From Allomuricauda sp. CAU 1633 (GTDB lineage: Bacteria > Bacteroidota > Bacteroidia > Flavobacteriales > Flavobacteriaceae): a stretch of DNA of 64,000 bases. Below the pieces are notes generated by a model. It was given only the letters and a program-made list of their open reading frames with translations. It was not told the origin of the DNA and did not search any database. The position numbers were made by a program, and so were the translations under genes. Below are positions 34,594 to 42,936 of this stretch, piece after piece (position 1 is the stretch's first letter; each line of letters starts with the position of its first letter). The DNA lies in assembly GCF_017313225.1 (NCBI RefSeq), contig NZ_JAFLNE010000005.1, positions 124,001-188,000 of the forward strand. Reading direction: 5' to 3'.

Positions 34594-35009
34594 TGTGCTT
34601 TAAAACTACTTATTAACACTGATTAAATATTATTGTACCATCACCAAAAAGAAAAAAATCAAAAATCTACATTTTATCTTTAGCCTGTACCTATTTTGGG
34701 TGGATGGTTAATATTCATAATTTTCATTTTGGAATCCGTACTTTTTAGACCAACGACCCGCTCAAGCGGCTTAATAACAACAAAAAAAGCTCAAGGGCAT
34801 TAAAACCCTCAAAGCTTGCTTTTCTTATGATTTTGGTGAATCATCTGGTCATTACCATCCAACACATTGATACAAAAAAAGATGCTCGTTGCTTCCTTCC
34901 TGAGCCATTCCAATACCCAGAAATTTTTCTATGCAGATAAATATCGTTAAAATTTAAAAACTACAGACCTTACCATGGATATTTATGGCATATAGAGAGA
35001 AATGGGGGC
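34594..35009. other. Non-coding stretch between the GMC gene and the PAS kinase
   Basis: This 416-base AT-rich interval should contain the promoter of the GMC/subunit-3 pair (34594-34700), though I find no full TAnnTTTG match on the minus strand. It also holds a terminator-like hairpin (34785-34823). No convincing small open frame or RNA gene is visible. Confidence 0.5.
34785..34823 (-). terminator. Probable intrinsic terminator downstream of the four-PAS kinase
   Basis: AAGCT (34787-34791) pairs with AGCTT (34813-34817) and AGGG (34794-34797) with CCCT (34806-34809), separated by a small internal loop. On the minus strand a run of seven T follows (34782-34788). It lies about 190 bases beyond the kinase stop, farther than usual. 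Confidence 0.5.
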
Positions 35010-37199
35010 CTAACCCTTTAAAAATTTAATGATAAATTTTGTTCCGACACCTATTTGGCTTTCCACCTTTATGGTACCACCCATGGACTCTATCTGATTC
35101 TTTGTGATGAATAGTCCAATCCCCCTCGCATCCTTATTGCCATGGAAGGTTTTATACATTCCGAAGAGTTTTTGGCCGTACTTGTCCAAGTCTATGCCCC
35201 TACCGTTATCCTCAACTGAAAAAACATAGTTTTGTCCAAGCTCAGATGCTTCAATTTTAAGGTGGCATTTCTTTTCGGGATTGCGGTACTTGATTCCATT
35301 GGTTACCAAATTGAGCACAATACTTTCTAAATATGCTGGCACGCCCTTTATCTTTATGTGCTTTGGAACAGCAATATCAATCCCTACATCATTCTCATTG
35401 ATCAGGGCATTTATATCCTGCAATACCTTATCTATGGTTTTTCTAAGGAAAATCCCATTGAGTTCTTTTTCGGTGCCAAGTTTTACTTGGACCACTTCGT
35501 TAAGGTGAGAGATGGTCTCATTGAGCCCTCCGGAAGCTCTACCCAACATGTTCAGGGTATCTTTGCGTTCTTCCCCTACCAGTGTTTCATCCAAAAGAAA
35601 TCCACTAATCATGGTTAAGTTAGCGGCATGTGAGCGCAGATTGTGCGTAACGATATGCGCAAAATTTAAAAGGCTACCATTCTGATTGGTGGTCAATTGC
35701 AGCAAACTTTTTAATTTCTTTTCTGCCTTTATCCGGGATGAAATATCGACTATCTGTGAGATGAAATGGGAGATTTCCCCGTCAATTTTTCGTACTGCAG
35801 TAACCGTTAGGAGTACGTAAACCAATTGGCCTTCTTTATCAAAATATCTTTTTTCAATCTGATAGGTAGACCGTTTGCCATCTACAAGTTCTCCAAGAAA
35901 TGCCAGATCTATTTCCAGATCGTCAGGGTGAGTAATGTCCTGAAATGTCAAGTTCAATAATTCATCCGAACTGTATCCCAAACTCTTACAAAGACTTTTA
36001 TTTACCTGAATAAATGTTCCATCCAAGGCAACAAGAGCCATTCCTATCGATGAATTTTCAAAAGCGCCTTGAAGCGATTCTTCACTCTTAACGAGTTGCA
36101 TCTGGGTGGTCATTAATTCAGTGATGTCCTCGTTGGCCCCTATCATTCTCAAAGCTTTTCCCTCTTCATTCCGAATTACCGCGGCCTCTGCTTTGATCCA
36201 ACGTGTTTCTCCGTTCGGCCATTGCACTCTAAAAGTGGTATTAAAATCCTTCGTTCCTTCAATGGCATCATTTACTTCTTGGGCTGTTCTTTCCTTGTCT
36301 TCCGGAATAACACAAGCTTCCCATGCTTCATACACCCCATCAAAATCAGATTCCTTGATTCCATAGAGTTCATACATGTTATGGTCCCATACTACTTGAT
36401 TACCCTGAATAACATACTCCCATATTCCTATACCTGCAGCTCTGGTTGCCAGGGCATGTCTCTCGCTCACATTCACATAATCAATCTCTGCTTTTTTTCG
36501 CTTGTCAATATCTTGAAAAGTTCCAGTGATCCTAACGCATTTTCCATTTACCATCTCGGGTTCTCCAATGGCCCTCACCCAAATCTCTCTCCTTTTGTCA
36601 GTAACAAGTTGTAACTCTGCATCCCAAGGTTTTCCTTCTTCAATAGCTTTTGCCACCAGTTTTGATATGGTTTCCCTACTATATCCTTCTTTATAGAATG
36701 AAATGCCATCCTCTAAATTGGGAATATACCCTTCAGCTACTTCATGAATTTCCCTGGTAATATTGGACCAGTAAATTTTGTTCTTTACCAAATCGACTTC
36801 CCAGCCTCCTATTCTAGCAACTTTTTGGGCCTTTTTTAGAAGGGTCTCCTCAAGCTTTCCATCGGTTACATTTTCAAGAACAAGTATGATTCCATTAACA
36901 GCATCATCGCTATCTTTTGTAGTATTTATTTTCCAATCATACCAGACTGCATCGCCATTTTCAAAAATCAGCCTTCCGGCACCCAATCTTTCCTTGGCAT
37001 CTTCGAGACACTTGTTTAGGTCCAACCTCAACGCTTCCGGAAGTTGGGACATAATTTCGAAGAATGGCTCTCCTTTAATATCTCTTGATAAACCAAATTG
37101 TTCCAACCATGCATCAGAGAAATCCACAAAAGTCAATCTTGAGCCCAAAAGTGCAATGGGCACTGGTACTTTTTGATAAAGAGATTGATCAATCGTCAT
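35010..37199 (-). CDS. Soluble multi-PAS sensor histidine kinase
   Basis: The 729-residue protein has no signal peptide or transmembrane helix. Four PAS domains lie at about 10-115, 125-235, 245-365 and 372-490. The last contains GTFIQVNKSLCKSLGYSSDE, and PAC-like tails such as GTFQDIDKRKKAE are visible. The histidine box is HIVTHNLRSHAANLTM (His519), followed by an HATPase with NLVTNGIKYRNPEK, SVEDNGRGIDL and GIGLFITKNQIESMGG. No receiver domain and no adjacent response regulator are present. It resembles the smaller PAS kinase at 45598 in the catalytic part. The ligand is unknown. Confidence 0.93.
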   Translation of the reverse strand: MTIDQSLYQKVPVPIALLGSRLTFVDFSDAWLEQFGLSRDIKGEPFFEIMSQLPEALRLDLNKCLEDAKERLGAGRLIFENGDAVWYDWKINTTKDSDDAVNGIILVLENVTDGKLEETLLKKAQKVARIGGWEVDLVKNKIYWSNITREIHEVAEGYIPNLEDGISFYKEGYSRETISKLVAKAIEEGKPWDAELQLVTDKRREIWVRAIGEPEMVNGKCVRITGTFQDIDKRKKAEIDYVNVSERHALATRAAGIGIWEYVIQGNQVVWDHNMYELYGIKESDFDGVYEAWEACVIPEDKERTAQEVNDAIEGTKDFNTTFRVQWPNGETRWIKAEAAVIRNEEGKALRMIGANEDITELMTTQMQLVKSEESLQGAFENSSIGMALVALDGTFIQVNKSLCKSLGYSSDELLNLTFQDITHPDDLEIDLAFLGELVDGKRSTYQIEKRYFDKEGQLVYVLLTVTAVRKIDGEISHFISQIVDISSRIKAEKKLKSLLQLTTNQNGSLLNFAHIVTHNLRSHAANLTMISGFLLDETLVGEERKDTLNMLGRASGGLNETISHLNEVVQVKLGTEKELNGIFLRKTIDKVLQDINALINENDVGIDIAVPKHIKIKGVPAYLESIVLNLVTNGIKYRNPEKKCHLKIEASELGQNYVFSVEDNGRGIDLDKYGQKLFGMYKTFHGNKDARGIGLFITKNQIESMGGTIKVESQIGVGTKFIIKFLKG

Positions 37200-37231
37200 T
37201 TAGTTCAATTATTGTGCAATAGGTTAAACTC

Positions 37232-37251
37232 GCCAACCAAATGTAGTTGGC
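37232..37251 (-). promoter_or_regulatory. -7 element of the PAS kinase gene flanked by an inverted repeat
   Basis: CAAATGTA (37238-37245) reads TACATTTG on the minus strand, a TAnnTTTG match 39 bases before the kinase start. It is bracketed exactly by GCCAAC (37232-37237) and GTTGGC (37246-37251). A protein binding this repeat would cover the -7 box. I find no clear -33 element. Confidence 0.4.
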
Positions 37252-37419
37252 ATCATTATAACATAAAAAAAGGAAAATTATTTTGAAAGTGACATGAGCT
37301 CACTTCCCCTCATTACATATTGAATGCCAATTCTTCATACAGCAGTATTATTTCAGCTTTTAAAATAGTGGATTTAGACCATATTGATTTCATTTTTGTT
37401 AAACTTTTAAAAAATAACA

Positions 37420-37443
37420 TTAAACAAAAAATATATTGTTTAA
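37420..37443. promoter_or_regulatory. Inverted repeat TTAAACAA-N8-TTGTTTAA upstream of the fasciclin gene
   Basis: Perfect 8-base arms (37420-37427 and 37436-37443), 40 bases ahead of the fasciclin ATG. Two copies of the related TTGTTAAAC flank it (37396-37404 and 37457-37465). The same TGTTTAA half-site occurs in the promoter of the neighbouring flavin reductase gene. Candidate activator or repressor site; no known regulator assigned. Confidence 0.4.
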
Positions 37444-37483
37444 CTTTAATTCATAATTGTTAAACATTTTAAACAACAATCCC

Positions 37484-39355
37484 ATGAAAGCACTTTTAAG
37501 AATAACCAAACTAACTTCGGTGGCCTTCTTTTTCATTTTGGCATCCTGTTCAGATGATGACAATGGAATGGTGGATCCACCTGAAACAACTACAAACATT
37601 GTTGAGGCAGCCCAAGCTACCTCAGATTTAAGCAGCTTGGTAGCTGCTCTTCAAAAAGCAGATGAAAGCGCCAACAACGATTTAATTACCGCACTAAGCG
37701 GTGATGGACCATTCACGGTCTTTGCCCCCACCAATCAGGCCTTTGCAGATTTGTTGGTTCAATTGGATGGATTTGATTCGTTAGATGACTTCAACTCACA
37801 AGAGCTTCAAGATTTGTTGGCTGTCATTTTAACTTATCACGTAGTACCCGGTGCTGCAGCTTTGTCCACCGATTTAAGTAATGGTCAAACACTAACCACA
37901 CTCCAAGGATCAACGCTGGAAGTAAGCACCAGTGGTGGTGTTTTCATAGGCGATGCAACCGATATGGATGCCCAAGTGACCACAGCAGATGTGGAAGCCT
38001 CCAATGGTGTGGTGCATATCATTGATAAAGTTCTTCTTCCTCAGGCCATTATTGATGAACTTGGAGATATTATTCTAAAACCCATTACCGATTTAGCCAT
38101 CGGCAATGAAAACTTGGAAAGTTTGGTCGCTGCCTTGATTGCTGCGGATGGAGATTTGCCCACTGTTCTTAGAGGCAACGGCCCTTTTACTGTACTTGCC
38201 CCAACAGATGAGGCTTTTGACGCCTTTTTGGATGGTGCTGCCCTTGGTGACATTCCAACAGATGTTTTGACCCAAGTTCTATTGAACCACGTCATAGCGG
38301 GTGAAGTATACAGCACTGATTTAGTAAGTCTTGGTTCTGGATATACCTCAACCCTGGCCACTGGAGTACAAGATGAAAACATAAGTATCTTCTTTGACAC
38401 TTCGGATGGAGTCACCTTCAACGGGGTCTCTTCTGTAGTGACAGCCGATGTAAAGGCACTTAATGGAGTAGTCCACGTAGTGGATGCCGTAATTGATTTA
38501 CCCAACATTGTGGACCATGCGGTGGCCAACCCCAATTTGTCCTCCCTAGTTGCTGCTTTGACCAATGGTGGTAATACCACTTTCACCGACCTTCTTTCCA
38601 ATGAAGAAGAGGAGTTTACTGTTTTTGCACCGCTTAATGACGCCTTTAGCGCCTTCACTAATCCCAATTCCAATGACTTGAATGCGATTTTATCCAACCA
38701 TGTTGTGGTGGGAGCATCTGCATTCTCTTCTGGATTGATGAATTCATATGTGAGTACTGCAGCGGAATTCGATACAGACGAAAATCTTAGTCTTTATATT
38801 AATACAGATGATGGCGTTACGCTAAATGGAGTGAGCACTGTTGTAGCCGCTGATATCGTTGCTACAAACGGAGTGATTCATGCCGTAGATGCCGTAATTG
38901 ATCTACCCACCGTTGTAACATTTGCCGTAGCAGATCCCAACTTCACCACTTTGGTTCAGGCATTGACCGAACTTACGCCAAGCGTTGATTTTGTGAGTGT
39001 CCTCTCTGCGCAAGATGGCAACGGAGATGATCCATTTACTGTCTTTGCACCTACCAATGCTGCATTTGAAGCTCTTCCAGCTATTCCAGGTGAAACAGAC
39101 TTAATTCCAATTTTACAGCATCACGTTGTGGCCGGCGCTAATGTTCGTTCAGGTGATTTATCCGATGGAATCATGGCCACCACGCTAGAAGGTGATGCCA
39201 TTACCATCAACTTACCTGGAACCGGTGACAACATTGCAGATGTAACCGATGGTGCTGGAAATACAGGAATTGGAATTAATGCAGTTGATGTTCAAGCCAT
39301 CAATGGTGTGATCCATGTATTGGATGGTGTATTAATTCCTGATACTACTAATTAA
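37484..39355 (+). CDS. Fasciclin-domain (4x) lipoprotein
   Basis: ATG 37484 begins a lipoprotein signal (KLTSVAFFFILASC); the open frame goes back to 37457. After a short acidic linker (SDDDNGMVDPPETTTN), four fasciclin/BIgH3 repeats follow. Each has the core FTVFAPTNQAF (FTVLAPTDEAF, FTVFAPLNDAF and FTVFAPTNAAF in the others) and an ending like NGVVHIIDKVLLP. About 623 residues, on the outer membrane or surface, where such domains mediate adhesion; in marine flavobacteria they are often stress- or light-regulated, which is not shown here. It ends at a strong terminator. Confidence 0.95.
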   Translation: MKALLRITKLTSVAFFFILASCSDDDNGMVDPPETTTNIVEAAQATSDLSSLVAALQKADESANNDLITALSGDGPFTVFAPTNQAFADLLVQLDGFDSLDDFNSQELQDLLAVILTYHVVPGAAALSTDLSNGQTLTTLQGSTLEVSTSGGVFIGDATDMDAQVTTADVEASNGVVHIIDKVLLPQAIIDELGDIILKPITDLAIGNENLESLVAALIAADGDLPTVLRGNGPFTVLAPTDEAFDAFLDGAALGDIPTDVLTQVLLNHVIAGEVYSTDLVSLGSGYTSTLATGVQDENISIFFDTSDGVTFNGVSSVVTADVKALNGVVHVVDAVIDLPNIVDHAVANPNLSSLVAALTNGGNTTFTDLLSNEEEEFTVFAPLNDAFSAFTNPNSNDLNAILSNHVVVGASAFSSGLMNSYVSTAAEFDTDENLSLYINTDDGVTLNGVSTVVAADIVATNGVIHAVDAVIDLPTVVTFAVADPNFTTLVQALTELTPSVDFVSVLSAQDGNGDDPFTVFAPTNAAFEALPAIPGETDLIPILQHHVVAGANVRSGDLSDGIMATTLEGDAITINLPGTGDNIADVTDGAGNTGIGINAVDVQAINGVIHVLDGVLIPDTTN

Positions 39356-39396
39356 GAATCGTATGTTTTAAGTATTGTTTAGTTAAGTTAATGTAG

Positions 39397-39430
39397 AAAG
39401 CCCTCAAGAAATTAATCTTGGGGGCTTTTT
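39397..39430 (+). terminator. Intrinsic terminator after the fasciclin gene
   Basis: AAAGCCCTCAAGA and TCTTGGGGGCTTT pair over 13 positions (one G-U) around a 6-base AT loop, and the transcript continues into T5. It lies about 40 bases after the stop. Confidence 0.85.
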
Positions 39431-39445
39431 AATGACGCACCTCTA

Positions 39446-40069
39446 CTATCTTTTTGATTTGGGAAACTGGTAGGGATATCTATTGTCCAATTTTGTACGG
39501 GCGTAACCGTCCGGCCCGTTTACAGTCATTACATTTCCTTTGGAGAGATCAATAAATCCATCTTCTTGCAATAGACCATCTTCCAGATAAACAGCGATAA
39601 TCTCACCAACCATCAAAATGGTGTCGTTGGGTTTTATGGAGTATTCCTCCAGATATTTCATGGCAATTTTAACCGGAGACTGCATCACAAAGGGAGCTTT
39701 AAAATCATTAAGATATTCTGATTTTAAGTTGGTCATTTCAAATTCTGAAACATCTTTTTCATACGTTGCTGATGTATGATGACCATCTTCCATAATTTTT
39801 TTTGAAAGATGATTTATGGTATAAAATCCAGTTTGTTTTATATTTTCATAGGTGTTGCCCCCCATTTTTATCGGCCTATGGATAAATCCCAAGATTGGAG
39901 GGTCTGATGCCAAATGAATCACAGAACTGAAAATCGCCACATTTTCATTGCCATCCCAATCAATGGTTCCTATTAAATTGGCGGATTTAAACCCAGAGAG
40001 CCCATTGATCAAGTTCATTCGATATAAACCTTCCAAAGCATTTAAATCCGATTGTGCAAAACACTTCAT
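39446..40069 (-). CDS. Flavin reductase family protein
   Basis: The 207-residue protein matches the FMN-binding split-barrel flavin reductase family: GLSGFKSANLIGTIDWDGNE, NVAIFSSVIHLASDPPILGFI, TGFYTINHLSK and GEIIAVYLEDG. Members reduce FMN or bind it as flavoproteins. It is cytoplasmic, convergent with the fasciclin gene, and has its own promoter region with TGTTTAA repeats. The physiological electron acceptor is not visible. Confidence 0.9.
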   Translation of the reverse strand: MKCFAQSDLNALEGLYRMNLINGLSGFKSANLIGTIDWDGNENVAIFSSVIHLASDPPILGFIHRPIKMGGNTYENIKQTGFYTINHLSKKIMEDGHHTSATYEKDVSEFEMTNLKSEYLNDFKAPFVMQSPVKIAMKYLEEYSIKPNDTILMVGEIIAVYLEDGLLQEDGFIDLSKGNVMTVNGPDGYARTKLDNRYPYQFPKSKR

Positions 40070-40126
40070 TACAACGTCTTATAAATATTGATTTTTGACT
40101 TGGTGGGTCACCATTATTTTACTTTG

Positions 40127-40170
40127 CAAAGATATTAAATGTTTAATATTTTGAATTTATAATTAAACAT
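40127..40170 (-). promoter_or_regulatory. -7 element and TGTTTAA inverted repeat of the flavin reductase gene
   Basis: CAAAGATA (40127-40134) reads TATCTTTG on the minus strand, 58 bases before the ATG. Upstream of it, in the direction of transcription, lies ATGTTTAAT-N14-ATTAAACAT (40139-40147, 40162-40170), a perfect 9-base inverted repeat where a -33 box would be. The half-site is shared with the fasciclin upstream region. Confidence 0.45.
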
Positions 40171-40184
40171 CATGCAAGGTCAGC

Positions 40185-41579
40185 TCACAAATTTTCTGGA
40201 TTAATGGCCAGGCTTTTAAACAGTTTCGCTTTGGTGTGAAAAAACTTGTTCTGCATTTCGTTTCGTTTTAGATAGGCATCAATCAACTTGCTTTCCCTAG
40301 AATTTATCAAAAACAATGAGCTTTCCCCAAAACTAAACTTACGCTCCTCTGCATCCAGCATGGTAGTGTAGTCCTTTACAATATCCGCAATCAATTGGTT
40401 TTGGACAATATACGAATCCAATTCCCTATAAATGGCAATTACCTTATTCTGAATCTCCACTTGGGCATTATCCCGCTCAAACTCTGCATCCATCAGTTTG
40501 AATTTGGCCAGTTTAAGGTCTCCTCGCTCCTTTCGTAAAAACAAAGGCAATTGAAATGAAAGTCCTGCTTTGTAATTTTCTGTCACAAAAGAATTTATTC
40601 TATCAGGTGATTCTGTTAGAAAATTGTATTCCACATCCAACTTTGGCAAGAGCTTGTTGGCCTTGAGTCGTTTATCAACCTTAAGGCCGTCTATTTTGTA
40701 TTCCAGTGATCGTAACTTGGGGTGACTCTCTAAACTAAAACTATCCAGCGGTTTCCCCAAGATTTCCAAGGTCACATCAATCTCGTTTTCGGTGTCTAAA
40801 TCTGGAGTTACGTCCGGCTGCAATTCAACCGGCACATCCTCAATCCACAAAAAATTGGAAACTTCAAGTGACTTTTTCATCAATTCCACTTTGGCCTGCT
40901 CGTATCCCAGCTCACGGTTCCGTACTGCGATACCTGCCTCCACAGTATCAATCATGGCTATGTCACCTGCCAATGCGCTTTGCCGAATGCCTTGGAATCT
41001 GGTCTCTGCATTATCTAAAAAGTCTTTAAAAACTTCAGCGTCCCTAAAAGCTTTCATCCAATCAAAATAGGCTATGGATGCCTTGTACAGCACCTCGTTG
41101 ACCATAATATCCTGATCTGCCTTGGACTGTTCCCTAAAAAATTTGGCCTTACGCAAAGTGGCCATTCGTTCATTGGCCCAAAGACCATCCAACAAGGACA
41201 TGGACACACCTGCAGAATATAGCCCATCTTCCGGTAGGATCTCATCTGGGTTTATGTAAGTCCCTTCATTTTGTTGATAGTTTCCTTTTAGTTCAATCCC
41301 AAACCATGTAGGAATTTTAAAGGTGGTATTGAGGCGGTTCCAATATTCAGTCCCCTTGAATTCCTTGCGGTCATAATCCACTTCTACCTTGGGATCAAAT
41401 CCGCCTCTGGCCTTCATAAGATTGGCCTGTCCCGTGGCAATCGTCAATTGAGCCTGTTTGGCAATGGGGTGGTATTTTTTCACATACCCCAAATACTCCT
41501 TAAAACCCAAAACTAGACTATCTTGTTGCGCTTGGGAAGCCAAGACGGTCAAGAAAAAAGTCCACAAGAAAACTCTCAT
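40185..41579 (-). CDS. TolC-family outer-membrane efflux protein
   Basis: I start at ATG 41579, right after the HlyD stop, giving a signal peptide MRVFLWTFFLTVLASQAQ and about 464 residues; a start at 41597 would overlap HlyD. The long alternating helices (AQLTIATGQANLMKARGG, KAGLSFQLPLFLRKERGD, RDNAQVEIQNKVIAIYRELD) match the OEP/TolC fold, duplicated as usual. It forms the outer-membrane channel of the tripartite system with the HlyD adaptor and the ABC protein encoded upstream. Cargo unknown. Confidence 0.88.
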   Translation of the reverse strand: MRVFLWTFFLTVLASQAQQDSLVLGFKEYLGYVKKYHPIAKQAQLTIATGQANLMKARGGFDPKVEVDYDRKEFKGTEYWNRLNTTFKIPTWFGIELKGNYQQNEGTYINPDEILPEDGLYSAGVSMSLLDGLWANERMATLRKAKFFREQSKADQDIMVNEVLYKASIAYFDWMKAFRDAEVFKDFLDNAETRFQGIRQSALAGDIAMIDTVEAGIAVRNRELGYEQAKVELMKKSLEVSNFLWIEDVPVELQPDVTPDLDTENEIDVTLEILGKPLDSFSLESHPKLRSLEYKIDGLKVDKRLKANKLLPKLDVEYNFLTESPDRINSFVTENYKAGLSFQLPLFLRKERGDLKLAKFKLMDAEFERDNAQVEIQNKVIAIYRELDSYIVQNQLIADIVKDYTTMLDAEERKFSFGESSLFLINSRESKLIDAYLKRNEMQNKFFHTKAKLFKSLAINPENL

Positions 41580-41580
41580 C

Positions 41581-42933
41581 CTACTGCTTTTTGGCATCGG
41601 CGGTTGAATTTTGAGGTTGATAATAATTGGGTGGGAATCCATTGAGTTGTCTCCACAGCTCAAACCAAATGGGAACATCTTCCAACAAAGCCATGGTACC
41701 CGCCCCAGAACCTACTCTTATATCCTTTGGCCATTCTTGATCTTCCTCATCTGGAGCCAAGAGCACCCTATATTTTCCATTTGGACTGATAAAGGTCTCT
41801 ATGGCAACAATCTTTCCCCCAAAGGTTCCGTAGGAAACATTGGGCCAACCGCTAAAAACAATAGCAGGCCAACCGTCAAACTGGATTCTCACCTTCTCTC
41901 CAACATGAATCAGTGGCAAATCAATTGGGTCTACGTAAGTTTCCACAGCCATATCATATTTGTCTGGCATAATTCCAACGAGTCGGTCTCCTTCCTTGAA
42001 CGTTTCTCCCAACCCCGACTGTAGTGCCTTGTTAATATAACCGCTCTGTGGTGCGCGAATAAATTGTAGACTATTCCGCATTTCGTAGTTGGTGTATGCG
42101 TTTTCCAGTTTGGTCACTTCAGCCTCAGAATCGAACTGATTGGATTGGGCCGTGTACAAATCACTACGAGCTTTGGAAATTTTGTCCGTGTATTCCGCTT
42201 GCACCCTATTGATTTCCATTTGGGCATTGATGACGTCATTTTTACTGGCCAGTAACTTGTTCTCTTGTGAAATGATCTTTGCTTGGGCTTCTTGGAGCTT
42301 TAACCGCTTTTCCTCCAAATCGGTTACGGCTTTTAAACCTTCTTTTTCCAATTGCACCACCCGGTCGTATTGCCGTTGGGCAATGGCGATATTGGTCTTG
42401 GCCGCCTCCAAGTCAATACTATCACTCTTTACCTTGAGTTTGGACTGCGTCCATTTATTTTTGGCCTGTTCCAGTTTTAGTTGACGCTCTTGGGACAAAG
42501 CCTGAATTTGTGTTCCCAATGCCCCTACTTTTTCTTGATATGAGCTTACCGACATGGTTTTAGCCTTGATTTGCTGTCCGGTACGTTCTACCAATTTGGG
42601 GTCAAAATATTCGCTTTTCACTTCAGAGATCTGAAGAATGGTATCTCCCTTTTCCACATAATCCCCTTCTCTCACAAACCATTTTTCAATTCGTCCTGGA
42701 ATTGGGGATTGAATGGTCTGTGGGCGTTGATCTGGTGTTAAGGTGGTTAAATAGCCACGCCCGGATATGGTCTGGGTCCACGGTAAAAATAGCACCACGA
42801 ATGCGATAATAAAAAATGCCGCCAAAAAACGATTGAACTGTTTGTAGTGACGCTTGTGGAACACCTTTAATCCTGCCCTGTAGACAGTGATGTCTACTTT
42901 TTGGTTCAGTTTGTTATGGGATATATTCAGCAT
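41581..42933 (-). CDS. HlyD-family periplasmic adaptor
   Basis: One transmembrane helix (about 36-54, FLAAFFIIAFVVLFLP) is followed by a biotinyl-lipoyl-like segment (TIQSPIPGRIEKWFVREGDY), a long coiled coil (about 115-290, rich in K/E/Q) and the second lipoyl half with FIRAPQSGYINKALQSG. A beta-barrel domain with VRIQFDGWPAIVFSGWPN comes last. 450 residues. It bridges the ABC protein to TolC. It starts 3 bases after the ABC gene stop and is followed by tolC after 1 base, so one operon is clear. Confidence 0.93.
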   Translation of the reverse strand: MLNISHNKLNQKVDITVYRAGLKVFHKRHYKQFNRFLAAFFIIAFVVLFLPWTQTISGRGYLTTLTPDQRPQTIQSPIPGRIEKWFVREGDYVEKGDTILQISEVKSEYFDPKLVERTGQQIKAKTMSVSSYQEKVGALGTQIQALSQERQLKLEQAKNKWTQSKLKVKSDSIDLEAAKTNIAIAQRQYDRVVQLEKEGLKAVTDLEEKRLKLQEAQAKIISQENKLLASKNDVINAQMEINRVQAEYTDKISKARSDLYTAQSNQFDSEAEVTKLENAYTNYEMRNSLQFIRAPQSGYINKALQSGLGETFKEGDRLVGIMPDKYDMAVETYVDPIDLPLIHVGEKVRIQFDGWPAIVFSGWPNVSYGTFGGKIVAIETFISPNGKYRVLLAPDEEDQEWPKDIRVGSGAGTMALLEDVPIWFELWRQLNGFPPNYYQPQNSTADAKKQ

Positions 42934-42936
42934 GAC

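Noticed and set aside
38041..38697. A 218-residue minus-strand open frame
   Set aside because: It is antisense to the fasciclin repeats, whose skewed codon pattern leaves the reverse frame open; the peptide has no recognisable features.
37484..39355. Tandem repeats in the fasciclin gene as a possible mobile or satellite repeat
   Set aside because: They are diverged protein-level repeats (four fasciclin domains), not DNA-level tandem repeats.
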